From Lachnospiraceae bacterium C6A11 (GTDB lineage: Bacteria > Bacillota > Clostridia > Lachnospirales > Lachnospiraceae), in assembly GCA_000702245.1 (NCBI GenBank), contig JNKY01000016.1, positions 62,001 to 126,000 of the forward strand: 64,000 bases of DNA, given 5' to 3'. Below, piece after piece: positions 1 to 7,939 of the stretch. Each line of letters starts with the position of its first letter. Positions within the stretch are counted from its first letter, which is position 1. The notes below the pieces were generated by a model. That model worked only from the letters and a program-made list of their open reading frames with translations, searched no databases and had not been told where the DNA came from. Both the position numbers and the translations under genes were made by a program.

Positions 1-192
1 GGCAAGCAGCAGCGTAATAATCTTGATATCAAGATTCCTGACTGGACTGTTGAGGGCGGCAAGGTTAAGCTTACCGAGAAGTTCCTGGGCAAGATCGACT
101 ATACCGGAACACTTGATGGCACAAAGCTTTCACTGTTCAACGGTGATCCTGAAAACAGCTTCACTATGGAATATGTTTACGAGAAGCAGTAA
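1..192 (+). CDS. C-terminal end of an unidentified protein (start outside window)
   Basis: An open frame enters from the left edge and ends at TAA (190-192), giving the last 63 residues. The piece is rich in alternating polar and hydrophobic residues and reads like a beta-rich domain, with a GKIDYTGTLDGTKLSLF stretch near the end. It ends 20 bases before the next start, so it is probably cotranscribed with the lipoprotein gene. I do not recognise the family, and without the N-terminus I cannot say whether it is exported. Confidence 0.6.
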   Translation, partial: GKQQRNNLDIKIPDWTVEGGKVKLTEKFLGKIDYTGTLDGTKLSLFNGDPENSFTMEYVYEKQ

Positions 193-212
193 GGACCGGA
201 AGAGAGGTTATT

Positions 213-959
213 GTGAGAAAAGGTTTTATCAAGGCAAAAAGATGTGTGGCCGTATTATCCTGTGCGGCAGTATTGATGTCGGCAGCGGGCTGCTCAGGGT
301 CTGACGATAAGGATGGTAAGGCAGAGAGAACAACTGCAGCAGTCACTGAGGCAACAACTTTAGAGGAAGTTACAAATGTCATAACCGGCGGGCCGACAGA
401 GGATATAACTGAAGCGACGACCAAGGCAACAACGGAAACGACAAGCGAGACGACGACGGAAGAGAATACGATGGTTGTGGCTTTCACAGTTCCGAATGCC
501 TTTGTTGAAGAATACCGGAGCTTTACGGTTGCTTCAGAGAATCTGCATGATGGTTTCTGGGATGATGTGATCTCAAATACAAGTAAGGGTGAGAATAAAT
601 CTCCACAGCTTTCATGGGAGCCTGTTGAGGGCGCTTCGGTTTATCTGATATATATGACGGATATCAGTGCTTCGAACTGGATGCATTGGAAGACGAACGA
701 AGTGACAGAGACCAACCTGACTCTGGGCTGGGCACCTGAAACGGATTACGTGGGACCGTATCCACCTCCGGGAGCAGCACACACCTATGAGATATATGTC
801 ATCGCGCTGAAGGCTCCGGTTGAGGAGATGAAGGGCACCTTCGATAACAGAAATCAGAAGTTTGAGGATTCCTTTAAGGCTAATGATATTGATGCTGACG
901 GCAACAGCGGAAATATCATCGCGGTCGGACATATTTCCGGACTTTTTATTGATAATTGA
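213..959 (+). CDS. YbhB/YbcL-type (PEBP, Raf-kinase-inhibitor-like) lipoprotein
   Basis: This 248-residue protein starts at GTG 213 behind an AGAGAGG ribosome site. The N-terminus is a lipoprotein signal: basic residues, a hydrophobic stretch and a lipobox SAAGC, so it should be anchored on the outer face of the membrane. Residues about 28-80 are a Thr/Glu/Ala-rich linker. From about 95 the fold is that of phosphatidylethanolamine-binding proteins, with SPQLSWEPVEGA, a DISASNWMHW segment and the signature GPYPPPGAAHTYEIYVIAL. Bacterial members have no settled function; ligand binding or an effect on secreted enzymes has been suggested. The gene ends at a bidirectional hairpin shared with the convergent operon on the other strand. 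Confidence 0.85.
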   Translation: MRKGFIKAKRCVAVLSCAAVLMSAAGCSGSDDKDGKAERTTAAVTEATTLEEVTNVITGGPTEDITEATTKATTETTSETTTEENTMVVAFTVPNAFVEEYRSFTVASENLHDGFWDDVISNTSKGENKSPQLSWEPVEGASVYLIYMTDISASNWMHWKTNEVTETNLTLGWAPETDYVGPYPPPGAAHTYEIYVIALKAPVEEMKGTFDNRNQKFEDSFKANDIDADGNSGNIIAVGHISGLFIDN

Positions 960-981
960 TCAGTAGAGGAATTTAAAGATA

Positions 982-1017
982 ATAAGAGGGTAGCAGCATT
1001 CACTGTTACCCTCTTAT
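982..1017. terminator. Bidirectional hairpin between convergent genes
   Basis: ATAAGAGGGTA (982-992) pairs perfectly with TACCCTCTTAT (1007-1017) around a 14-nt loop. It sits between the ends of the rightward lipoprotein gene and the leftward operon. Its right arm overlaps the last codons of the leftward gene. The A/T-rich ends allow it to work in both directions. Confidence 0.75.
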
Positions 1018-1571
1018 CTATTTTTCCACTTTGCTTTCTTTGAGGCTCTTTTCTTACATTCCTCGACAGTTTCGGCCTCGAGAAGGAGATGATAGTTGCC
1101 GTTCAGTTCCATTCCGATAAGGTTGTGACCGCTATCGACAGCTATGATGATATAGCGTTCAATAGGATACACAATAGAGTTTCTGGGACATTCCGGATTC
1201 GGTATATGTATTTCCTCATATCGGTTTTTTTGCGAACTGTATGTTATAACGCGGCCGCCTTCAAGCTCTTCCGGCGGAACCCAGTTCTTGAGCGATATTT
1301 GCCATTTGATAAGGTCCGGTATTCCTTTAAAGATAAGGTATAGTATTGCAGGCTCAAACAGGCCTATGATAGCAAGCCATTTGCAGGAGGAGGTCAGAAA
1401 GCCGAGCGCAATAAGAAAACCTCCCACAGTCGGAATTCCGGATACATAATGATCGCTCTTTTTGCTTGCCCGCGGAGCACCAATATACGTTATATATATT
1501 GCAAGCAGACCTAATGAGACAAGGATATCACATACGATATTCTGTTTTATGAATTGAAATACAGTATTCAT
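1014..1571 (-). CDS. Membrane protein of unknown function
   Basis: This is a 185-residue protein, last of a three-gene leftward operon, starting 4 bases after the upstream metallopeptidase gene. The N-terminal half has three hydrophobic segments, at about 12-30, 48-65 and 66-84. The rest is a soluble domain with PPEELEGGRVITYSSQKNRYEEIH and a region describing a polar beta-rich fold, then a basic C-terminus. I recognise no family. The tight spacing suggests coupling to the upstream enzymes, but nothing in the sequence says what it does. Confidence 0.7.
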   Translation of the reverse strand: MNTVFQFIKQNIVCDILVSLGLLAIYITYIGAPRASKKSDHYVSGIPTVGGFLIALGFLTSSCKWLAIIGLFEPAILYLIFKGIPDLIKWQISLKNWVPPEELEGGRVITYSSQKNRYEEIHIPNPECPRNSIVYPIERYIIIAVDSGHNLIGMELNGNYHLLLEAETVEECKKRASKKAKWKNR

Positions 1572-1575
1572 AGTA

Positions 1576-2124
1576 TTAAATAGTCTCGTAGATCATCTCG
1601 GCCTTCAGCTTCTTTCTGAGGGCTTTGTAGTCCAGGCAGTATTTTTCAACCTCGGACCAGAATTTAGCCGAATGATTCATCTCTTTACGATGGCAGAGCT
1701 CGTGTATGATAACATAGTCTCTAAGCTCTTCCGGAAGTCTCATCAGCTGGCAGTTGAAATTAAGATTACCTTTGGAAGAGCAGCTTCCCCACCTTGTTTT
1801 CTGGTTTCTGATCGTTATCCTTCCGTAGCTTACGCCTATTATTTCGGCGTATTCTTTAACGCGTGCCGGAATAAGCTTAAGAGCGGAATCGGCAAGCTCT
1901 TTTATTTCTGCCTGACTGAGGCTTCTCTCATTTGGATGATCAGCCGTTCTTTGCTGCATAGCCTCAAGATGCTTCCTGATCCACCCACTTTTTTCCTCAA
2001 CAAACTTAAGTATATCTTTCTTAGCCATTCTGAGCGGTGCCCTGACTGTAACAGAACAGTCCGGTTTAATCTGAATGGCAATGGTTTTTCTTCTTGATCT
2101 GATAATAGTATAATCAATACTCAT
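1576..2124 (-). CDS. YgjP-type (DUF45) zinc metallopeptidase
   Basis: This 182-residue protein has the family hallmark RWGSCSSKGNLNFN (111-124), followed by the zinc-binding HELCH (141-145) with a third ligand at His151 in the segment HRKEMNHSAKFW. The overall layout is that of the YgjP/WLM-like SprT-related family: an N-terminal beta domain with KPDCSVTVRAP, a helical middle, then the metal site. Length is slightly short of the usual 220-240 residues. It lies 3 bases after the epimerase-like gene and 4 bases before the membrane protein gene, so the three are one transcript. The substrate is unknown. Confidence 0.88.
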   Translation of the reverse strand: MSIDYTIIRSRRKTIAIQIKPDCSVTVRAPLRMAKKDILKFVEEKSGWIRKHLEAMQQRTADHPNERSLSQAEIKELADSALKLIPARVKEYAEIIGVSYGRITIRNQKTRWGSCSSKGNLNFNCQLMRLPEELRDYVIIHELCHRKEMNHSAKFWSEVEKYCLDYKALRKKLKAEMIYETI

Positions 2125-2127
2125 TGA

Positions 2128-2988
2128 CTACGCACCTATATAAAAGTCCAACAGGTCAAATATATAATCCTTCAGTACTGAGAATCTGAATCCGAGCTTG
2201 GCGGCTTTTTCGGTATTTATGCTGTATTCAACCTCTCCGTTGTATGGCGTTTCATCACCATCCTCGCTGAGAACTGCCTTGCAGCCGGTCTTTTCCTCGA
2301 CGTAGCTGATGATCTCCCTGATGGATATGGTACCTTCTGAGCAGCCATTGATCGGTCCGTTGAAGTCCTTATCAACAAGAAATGCCATAAACTTACCGGC
2401 TTCATCGGAGTTGATAAATCCCATCTGACTATCAATATTATCAATATACATTGGCATGCCCTTCATGACGTGCTCAACGTAGAACCTGAGCCTTTCAGTA
2501 TAGTCATTCCTGCCGATAACGAAAGGATATCTTACAGCAACCCAGTTTTTATCCGGATAGACCTGTGAAAGGGCGCATTCTGCCTGTCTCTTTATTTCAT
2601 CGTACGGAAAGTCCGGTCTGTTGCACCAGATAAGCTCCTTTTTGGAACCATCAAAATCCTCTTCAACTGTATTTATATGCTTCGGGTCGTAAACGGCCGT
2701 GCTCGACATATAAATATATTTATCGCAGTCAAGTACCTCCATTAAGATCTTTATGTCGTTAGAGCAGTAGGCGATCTTGTCGATCACGACATCGTAATGC
2801 TTTCCGGCCAGAGCCTGCTTCAAACTGTCAGGATTTGTACGGTCAAGCGTCATTCTGCTTACTCTATCACCGAAGCTGTCCTGAGCACGGCCTCTGGTAG
2901 CGATAGTCACTTCATGCCCATCCTGTAACAGCTGCTCAACCATAGGAATACCAAAAAATCTCGTGCCGCCTAAAACCAGAATCTTCAT
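2128..2988 (-). CDS. NAD(P)-dependent epimerase/dehydratase-like protein
   Basis: This 286-residue short-chain dehydrogenase/reductase of the extended type opens with a nucleotide-binding MKILVLGGTRFFG Rossmann motif. It also has a catalytic-like YMSSTAVYD segment and a YDEIKRQAE segment (the YxxxK pair). This subgroup, with GGTRFFG instead of TGxxGxxG, resembles sugar-epimerase-like proteins that include plant CSP41-type RNA-binding relatives, so enzymatic activity on a nucleotide sugar is likely but not certain. It is first gene of the leftward operon, with a GAGGACG ribosome site and a candidate promoter about 70 bases upstream. Confidence 0.85.
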   Translation of the reverse strand: MKILVLGGTRFFGIPMVEQLLQDGHEVTIATRGRAQDSFGDRVSRMTLDRTNPDSLKQALAGKHYDVVIDKIAYCSNDIKILMEVLDCDKYIYMSSTAVYDPKHINTVEEDFDGSKKELIWCNRPDFPYDEIKRQAECALSQVYPDKNWVAVRYPFVIGRNDYTERLRFYVEHVMKGMPMYIDNIDSQMGFINSDEAGKFMAFLVDKDFNGPINGCSEGTISIREIISYVEEKTGCKAVLSEDGDETPYNGEVEYSINTEKAAKLGFRFSVLKDYIFDLLDFYIGA

Positions 2989-3054
2989 AAATACGTCCTC
3001 GCTTCACATGTATTTTCTCCAATATATCATATATGCTGCAGAATTAGTATTGAT

Positions 3055-3083
3055 ATTATATTTAATAAACAAAAGAGTGCAAT
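3055..3083 (-). promoter_or_regulatory. Candidate promoter of the epimerase operon
   Basis: On the minus strand ATTGCA (3078-3083) is followed after 17 bases by a perfect TATAAT (3055-3060). Transcription would start about 55-60 bases before the epimerase ATG. The -35 element is weak. Confidence 0.45.
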
Positions 3084-3097
3084 TTTTGCAATATGTA

Positions 3098-3146
3098 TGA
3101 CAAAATGTAAAATATAGTTGACAAAATGTTAAATGGCTGTTATTCT
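3098..3146 (+). promoter_or_regulatory. Sigma-A promoter with a 21-bp-spaced direct repeat
   Basis: TTGACA (3118-3123), a 17-base spacer and TATTCT (3141-3146) form a good promoter for the membrane protein/regulator pair. The 11-mer TGACAAAATGT occurs at 3098-3108 and again at 3119-3129, two helical turns apart, with the second copy overlapping the -35. This is the expected position for an operator. The XRE protein encoded by the second gene of this transcript is the natural candidate to bind it, by inference. Confidence 0.6.
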
Positions 3147-3195
3147 GTCCTCATAGAACACTGAGTTGATCGTATAGATTATGAGAGGAGTTACT

Positions 3196-4269
3196 ATGAA
3201 GAAGAAATTTGGAATAACAATGTTAATACTGGGAGTCATACTGCTTTGTATTTCGGCAGCTATGCTCTTCCTCCGGGATAAGTCCGGAACTAACTGGAGC
3301 AGCCAGTGGTGCCGAAATGTATATGTTGATAATGGGGTTGTGGACAAAGATGGCGGCGTGACTGAGTTCACCATCGAGAAGGCCGGGACCTATAATCTTG
3401 AACTGACCTGGGCGGAAGGGATCAAGGAGGATATGATAGGCTGCATCACAGCCTGTGTGCTGACTGATGAAAGAGGTAAGATCCTCTTCGGATATGCGGC
3501 TAAAAAGGGCATTGTAGATACTGATCTTAAACTTGAGGAGGGTGAGTATTTCTTAACCTTCACTTATCTGACTAATAAAGAGGATTATGTGGAATTCGCT
3601 AAAAGATTTCTCTGCGGTTATGATGCTGCTGAGGATTGGGCTGAAGATTTAGATTTTGAGACACTGGCTAAAAATAGCGCAATAGGCATGAGTTTTAATA
3701 TGTCTATGAACAGGCGCGGTTTTTCCGGTAATTATATGTATGGCGTGGTATTTACAGTGCTTATTTCAGCGGCCCTTGTGGTTCTGATCATCGCTCTCTG
3801 CACAGAAGGCAGGAGGCTTGAAAGCCCTAGGTATGACGAGAGGCAGGAGCTTGAGAGAGGCAGAGGTTTCAAATACGGTTTCTTCACACTTATAATATAT
3901 TTCGCATTTGCGCTCTGTCTGGATGCGGGTGGGGTTCTTCCGGAAATGGACAATGCGGTGCTCTACACTGCAGGAATCATGGTTGGCATTATGGTCTACG
4001 TGGTTTACTGCATATGGCATGAAAGCTATTTTGCACTGAATGAAAAGAAGAATGTGGTTATGATCACTTTTGCGGGAATAGCGATTGTCAATCTTATACT
4101 GGGTATAAACAGCATAGCGAGTGGAGAAATGGTGAAGAACGGGGTGCTTACATTCCACGCGACCAACATTCTGTGTGCGGCAATGTTTGTTGTCCTCTTT
4201 GCGACGGTGTTTCTGAAGAAGATTTCAGACAGTCTTAAGAGACGTTCTGCAGAAGATGAGGAAGAGTAG
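3196..4269 (+). CDS. Multi-span membrane protein paired with an XRE regulator
   Basis: I start this 357-residue protein at ATG 3196, because AGAGGAG lies 6 bases before it; an in-frame ATG at 3181 overlaps that ribosome site. A membrane anchor (about 4-24) is followed by an extracytoplasmic domain of about 145 residues. A transmembrane segment then follows, with a charged RYDERQELERGRGFKYGF loop and four more hydrophobic helices. This loop-helix arrangement is typical of small Firmicute membrane proteins (DUF2178-like) encoded directly before a short Cro/CI-type regulator, which is the case here (10-base gap). The N-terminal extracytoplasmic domain is an addition to the usual short form. Function unknown; sensing or immunity are guesses. 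Confidence 0.72.
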   Translation: MKKKFGITMLILGVILLCISAAMLFLRDKSGTNWSSQWCRNVYVDNGVVDKDGGVTEFTIEKAGTYNLELTWAEGIKEDMIGCITACVLTDERGKILFGYAAKKGIVDTDLKLEEGEYFLTFTYLTNKEDYVEFAKRFLCGYDAAEDWAEDLDFETLAKNSAIGMSFNMSMNRRGFSGNYMYGVVFTVLISAALVVLIIALCTEGRRLESPRYDERQELERGRGFKYGFFTLIIYFAFALCLDAGGVLPEMDNAVLYTAGIMVGIMVYVVYCIWHESYFALNEKKNVVMITFAGIAIVNLILGINSIASGEMVKNGVLTFHATNILCAAMFVVLFATVFLKKISDSLKRRSAEDEEE

Positions 4270-4279
4270 GTGATGCTGC

Positions 4280-4474
4280 ATGAAGAATCTCAGGCTTAAG
4301 TCGGCCAGAGCCGCTCTCGATATGTCGCAGCAGGAACTTGCGGAAAAAGTTGGCGTTTCACGGCAGACTATCAATTCAATAGAAAAAGGCGATTACAATC
4401 CTACGATCAACCTTTGCAGAGCTATCTGCAAGGCGTTGGGGAAGACTCTCGACGAGCTCTTCTGGGAGGAGTAG
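4280..4474 (+). CDS. Short XRE-family (Cro/CI-like) transcriptional regulator
   Basis: This 64-residue protein is essentially one helix-turn-helix domain: LKSARAALDMSQQELAEKVG, then VSRQTINSIEKGDYNPTINL and a final helix ending TLDELFW. This is the common small regulator that follows a membrane protein gene, with which it shares a transcript. It probably binds the promoter of its own operon, where a spaced direct repeat is present. Confidence 0.93.
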   Translation: MKNLRLKSARAALDMSQQELAEKVGVSRQTINSIEKGDYNPTINLCRAICKALGKTLDELFWEE

Positions 4475-4484
4475 GAGCCGGATA

Positions 4485-4522
4485 AAAAACCATCTGTTTG
4501 CGGCTGTAAACGGATGGTTTTT
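4485..4522 (+). terminator. Rho-independent terminator
   Basis: CCATCTGTTT (4490-4499) pairs with AAACGGATGG (4508-4517), with one G-U pair. It is preceded by six A and followed by TTTTT. It ends the membrane protein/XRE transcript. Confidence 0.85.
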
Positions 4523-4534
4523 GCGTTATAGGTA

Positions 4535-4543
4535 TGGTATAAT
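4535..4543 (+). promoter_or_regulatory. Extended -10 promoter for the cytidine deaminase gene
   Basis: TGGTATAAT (4535-4543) is a perfect TATAAT with the TGn extension, which compensates for the lack of a clear -35. The leader to the chosen GTG start is about 100 bases. Confidence 0.5.
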
Positions 4544-4649
4544 ATTTGTCAGTGTATTTTAGCGCTGGATGTCCTTTGGGAGAGAGGCGTCCGCGGCGGA
4601 AATTATGGGACGAATTATTGTTTTTAGGAGTGTTACGAGGGGGTTAATC

Positions 4650-5126
4650 GTGGAAAATAAAGGGTTACAGGAAGATATAGTTAAGAGACTGATCTCGGAA
4701 GCGGCCGGGGCGAGAAAAAAGGCCTATGCGCCGTATTCAAGGTTCTTTGTAGGGGCGGCTGTGCTTGCAGAAGACGGAAGAGTGTTCACCGGATGTAATG
4801 TGGAGAATGCATCCTATCCGGCCGGAAGCTGCGCTGAGACAATAGCTGTAAATAAAGCTGTCAGTGAGGGCGTAAGGACTATCAAGGCGGTTGCGATAGT
4901 CGGTGGAGCTGTTGATACGGACGATAGTGCGGCAGACAAACCGGGGGACGGTGATAAGCTGGCACGGGTTGACGATTATATTTATCCGTGTGGTATCTGC
5001 AGGCAGGTGATTTCCGAGTTCAGAAGTTCGGAGGGAACTATTGTGATCGTTGCAAGGAGCGAGGAGGATTATCGTATTTATGATATTTCCGAGCTGCTTG
5101 TTGGGGCATTTACGCTGAAGCAGTGA
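4650..5126 (+). CDS. cdd: Cytidine deaminase
   Basis: I start this 158-residue protein at GTG 4650, which has a GAGGGGG ribosome site 6-7 bases upstream. The longer in-frame version from ATG 4569 adds 27 non-conserved residues and lacks a good site. The zinc site is complete: a SCAETIAV segment (Cys-Ala-Glu, with the catalytic Glu) and PCGICRQ. The CNVENASYPAG substrate-binding segment is also present. The enzyme hydrolyses cytidine or deoxycytidine to (deoxy)uridine in pyrimidine salvage. An unusual acidic insertion of about 20 residues (DTDDSAADKPGDGD) sits just before the PCGICRQ motif, making it longer than the usual 130 or so residues. Confidence 0.92.
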   Translation: MENKGLQEDIVKRLISEAAGARKKAYAPYSRFFVGAAVLAEDGRVFTGCNVENASYPAGSCAETIAVNKAVSEGVRTIKAVAIVGGAVDTDDSAADKPGDGDKLARVDDYIYPCGICRQVISEFRSSEGTIVIVARSEEDYRIYDISELLVGAFTLKQ

Positions 5127-5263
5127 GAATGATCATGAAACAGTAAAACAATTATGTAGAATCGGAAACGATCAGATGATCGTAATCTGTTAGGGTGAGA
5201 AAGTGATACCGGTCATTTAATAACAGGGGAGACCGGCAGTAATAAGAAGGAGAGGTAGAAAGT

Positions 5264-6862
5264 ATGGTAGCAAAAACAAGTGTAAAAGAGGTTCAGATCT
5301 ATCGTAGCAGCGCGACGATAACAAGAGGCGGTGAGGCAGAGCTTACGGAGGGCAGAAATATCATCTATATTTCCGGCATGACGGAAAGTGCCAGAAGGGA
5401 CAGCTTCAGGCTGAAGTTCCCGGAGGGTATTAAGGCCGTAAATATACAGATAGTCGGCGTTGAGAAGATAGAGGGCGAAGAGGTTAAGGAGTCTGAGAGG
5501 ATCAGAAAACAGCTTGATGAGATCGGCTATCAGAAGGAGACGCTGGATATGCTGCTTGAGCTGAGGAAGACGAACAGCGACTTCTCCGGCAGATCAGATA
5601 TTTCCATCGAGGCGCAGGAGAAGGTTATGGAGGCGCTTCCTGAGCAGATGCTTTCACTTCATAGACAGTTGGATGAGCTTACGGTGAAGGAAACAAAGCT
5701 TCAAGAGGCGCTTGCCAAGACACTTCTTGAGGAGAACAGGCCTGTCATCATGGCTGAGGTGGTTTCTGCAAGTTCGGGAACAGTTCCTTTCATCCTGCAG
5801 TATCAGGACGATAAGTGCTGCTGGACGCCGAAATATCAGATACATTATACAAATGACAAGGAGCCGCTTGAGGTCTGCATGAAGGCGCAGATCAATCAGT
5901 CTTCGGGTGAGGATTGGAAGCAGGTTAAGGTAACACTTTATACCGGCAATCCTTCGGTATCGAATGATCTTCCGGAGATGTCAACGCATGAGCTTTACCT
6001 CTATGAGGAAGCTAAGGTTAAGGTTCGCGCGAAAGGGGCCATGATGGCTGCACGCGCGATGGAGGATACCTGCTGTGAAGATGCGGAACCTGCGATGATG
6101 GGAATGGCCGTAGGCATGGCAATGAATACGCTTATGATGGATACGGCGGAGGTTGCGGAGGAAGAGACAATGACTGCATTTGTCCTTCCGAATGCCCGCG
6201 ATATCTTCAGCGATACAGACGGAAATATGGCTGATCTTCAGAACTTCTCTGTTAAGGCCAGCTACCACGTGCTTGCGATTCCTTCGGTTGATAATAACAG
6301 TTATCTTACGGCTGAGATCGTTGCCAGCGAATGGCCGCTTCCGCCTGCAGATGCAGCGGTTTATCTCAGGGATACCTTCGCAGGTGAGGTTTATGTTGAT
6401 GCAGATGAGGACACAGACCTTCTGACACTGTCTCTTGGCAGGGACGAGAGGCTGAATGTGATACGTACAGAGAGCCCGAAGAAGACATCGGATGTATTTC
6501 TTAAGGGTGACAAGAAGCAGCTCTGCAAGGCTGAGATTCGCCTCGTAAATACATCTTCAGAGCCTGTCAGCGCGCTTATCAAGGATCAGCTTCCTGTTTC
6601 AACGGAGAAGGCTATCAGTATCGAGCCGGTTAATATTTCTGATGGAATACTTGATAAGGATACCGGCGAGCTGAAGTGGGAGATCATGGCTGAACCGGAT
6701 AAGACGGTGACTCTGGCGGTTGAATATACTATTGTCTGGCCGAAGGATAAGAAACTTGGGACGAGAAGGTCAGCAATGAACGCAAAGCCGAAGTTCTGCA
6801 GCAACTGCGGAAGACCGGTTGCCGGAAGATTCTGTCCGGAGTGCGGCGCTGAGGTGAAGTAG
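5264..6862 (+). CDS. DUF4139 (mucoidy-inhibitor MuiA-like) protein with C-terminal zinc ribbon
   Basis: This 532-residue cytosolic protein begins with the DUF4140-type N-terminal domain (VKEVQIYRSSATITRGGEAE). A coiled-coil stretch (about 70-155) and the DUF4139 beta domain follow (LQYQDDKCCWTPKYQIHY, QINQSSGEDWKQVKVTLYTG). The region 250-300 is Met/Ala/Glu-rich and probably disordered. The last 25 residues form a double-CxxC zinc ribbon (FCSNCGRPVAGRFCPECG), not part of standard family members. No signal peptide is visible. The family has no established biochemical role despite its name. The start has an AAGGAGAGG site. It is preceded by about 135 bases without a recognisable signal. Confidence 0.82.
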   Translation: MVAKTSVKEVQIYRSSATITRGGEAELTEGRNIIYISGMTESARRDSFRLKFPEGIKAVNIQIVGVEKIEGEEVKESERIRKQLDEIGYQKETLDMLLELRKTNSDFSGRSDISIEAQEKVMEALPEQMLSLHRQLDELTVKETKLQEALAKTLLEENRPVIMAEVVSASSGTVPFILQYQDDKCCWTPKYQIHYTNDKEPLEVCMKAQINQSSGEDWKQVKVTLYTGNPSVSNDLPEMSTHELYLYEEAKVKVRAKGAMMAARAMEDTCCEDAEPAMMGMAVGMAMNTLMMDTAEVAEEETMTAFVLPNARDIFSDTDGNMADLQNFSVKASYHVLAIPSVDNNSYLTAEIVASEWPLPPADAAVYLRDTFAGEVYVDADEDTDLLTLSLGRDERLNVIRTESPKKTSDVFLKGDKKQLCKAEIRLVNTSSEPVSALIKDQLPVSTEKAISIEPVNISDGILDKDTGELKWEIMAEPDKTVTLAVEYTIVWPKDKKLGTRRSAMNAKPKFCSNCGRPVAGRFCPECGAEVK

Positions 6863-6947
6863 AACATCACTACCGAGGATATTGAAAGAGTGCGGCAGCA
6901 GATTCCGGACGTGGAAGTAATGTAGAGTCGTATCGGATTAAGGTATT

Positions 6948-7814
6948 ATGAGTGGAAAGAAAAAGAATGGTGTATTCTCTAAATTCATAGATTGGATCAC
7001 TCTTTCGGTGATGTCTCTATTCTCCGGAAAGCTTAAGAAGAGCATGATCGCGGAGCAGTATGAGATAAATAAAGAGGAGTGGAAGAGGCTCTCTCCGGGG
7101 CTTGCGGCATCGGGAGGTTTTATCGAGAAACAGTCTGAACTGAGCGGGATTAAGTATGGTACCAATAAAGGTCGTATCGGAAAGAAGCTCTTTGACGGAC
7201 GTGAGATGAACGGCTCCGATAACACCTGTGAGGTTATCGCGGTTTATAATGCGATGCAGTATATCTTTCGTGCAGAGACTGTAGGTGATGCAAAGAATGA
7301 AATGTCGGCAGATGCTGCGGGTACAGCTTCGGTGAACGCTACTGTGAAGCTGCCGGGACTACCGGAACTGCTGAGATCCTTTTCAAAGAAGGGCATAGCA
7401 TATAAGGGTATGTTCGGTACAAATCCTAGGGCTTTAAAGAAGTATCTTAGGGAGAAGGGCTATACAGTTGAGGAGCTGAAGGCTTCGAAAATCAACCAAA
7501 AGAACTGTGAGAGCTTCGAGAAGGAATATAGTGTATTTGTATTTACCACCTTCAATAAAGGACAGAATCCATTCTCTATGGTTCATACGATGTGTATTAC
7601 GGCCGAAGATCAAAGTGACAGTAGTGTGAAGGCCGGTACTACAGATAATAGCGATGCATCGGCTGTGGATGAAGCATCAAAGAAGGGTATTTTGAAATAT
7701 CAGATGCATAATGACTACGAAGGCAGCAAATGTTATGATTCACTTTATGAAGCTGTAACGGGATACAATGAAGGCAAGGGACATCCTTTGTACCTTCTTG
7801 CAGTAAAGAAATAA
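6948..7814 (+). CDS. Possible C39-like cysteine protease
   Basis: This 288-residue protein is not recognised with certainty. It shows a papain-fold, C39-like arrangement: Cys94 in DNTCEVIAVYNAM at a helix start, His213 in FSMVHTMCIT, and Asn255 in YQMHNDYEGS, the order and spacing of a Cys-His-Asn/Asp triad. The N-terminal 40 residues are basic with a hydrophobic stretch (FIDWITLSVMSLF) but no convincing signal peptide. An acidic low-complexity insertion (about 222-245) follows the His strand. There is no bacteriocin or ABC transporter gene nearby that would support a leader-peptidase role. Alternative: an inactive member of the same fold. Confidence 0.55.
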   Translation: MSGKKKNGVFSKFIDWITLSVMSLFSGKLKKSMIAEQYEINKEEWKRLSPGLAASGGFIEKQSELSGIKYGTNKGRIGKKLFDGREMNGSDNTCEVIAVYNAMQYIFRAETVGDAKNEMSADAAGTASVNATVKLPGLPELLRSFSKKGIAYKGMFGTNPRALKKYLREKGYTVEELKASKINQKNCESFEKEYSVFVFTTFNKGQNPFSMVHTMCITAEDQSDSSVKAGTTDNSDASAVDEASKKGILKYQMHNDYEGSKCYDSLYEAVTGYNEGKGHPLYLLAVKK

Positions 7815-7823
7815 ATAAAGTCT

Positions 7824-7851
7824 GACAGCCACGGAGTGATCCGTGGCTGTC
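7824..7851 (+). terminator. Hairpin after the cysteine-protease-like gene
   Basis: GACAGCCACGG (7824-7834) pairs perfectly with CCGTGGCTGTC (7841-7851). The T-tract is poor (TCATTGTGG), so termination may be incomplete. A second hairpin follows. Confidence 0.55.
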
Positions 7852-7903
7852 TCATTGTGGGGGTTATCTATTAAAGTGAAAAATATTATTACCTTGGTTG
7901 GTT

Positions 7904-7933
7904 GTGCCGGTAGCGCAAGATGCCGGCACTTTT
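7904..7933 (+). terminator. Second hairpin with T-run before the convergent galT end
   Basis: GTGCCGG (7904-7910) pairs with CCGGCAC (7923-7929) and is followed by TTTT. It backs up the previous hairpin and shields the convergent galT gene from rightward transcription. Confidence 0.55.
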
Positions 7934-7939
7934 ATATAT

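Noticed and set aside
4569-4649. Extended N-terminus of cytidine deaminase
   Set aside because: Residues are not conserved in the family and the GTG at 4650 has the better ribosome site.
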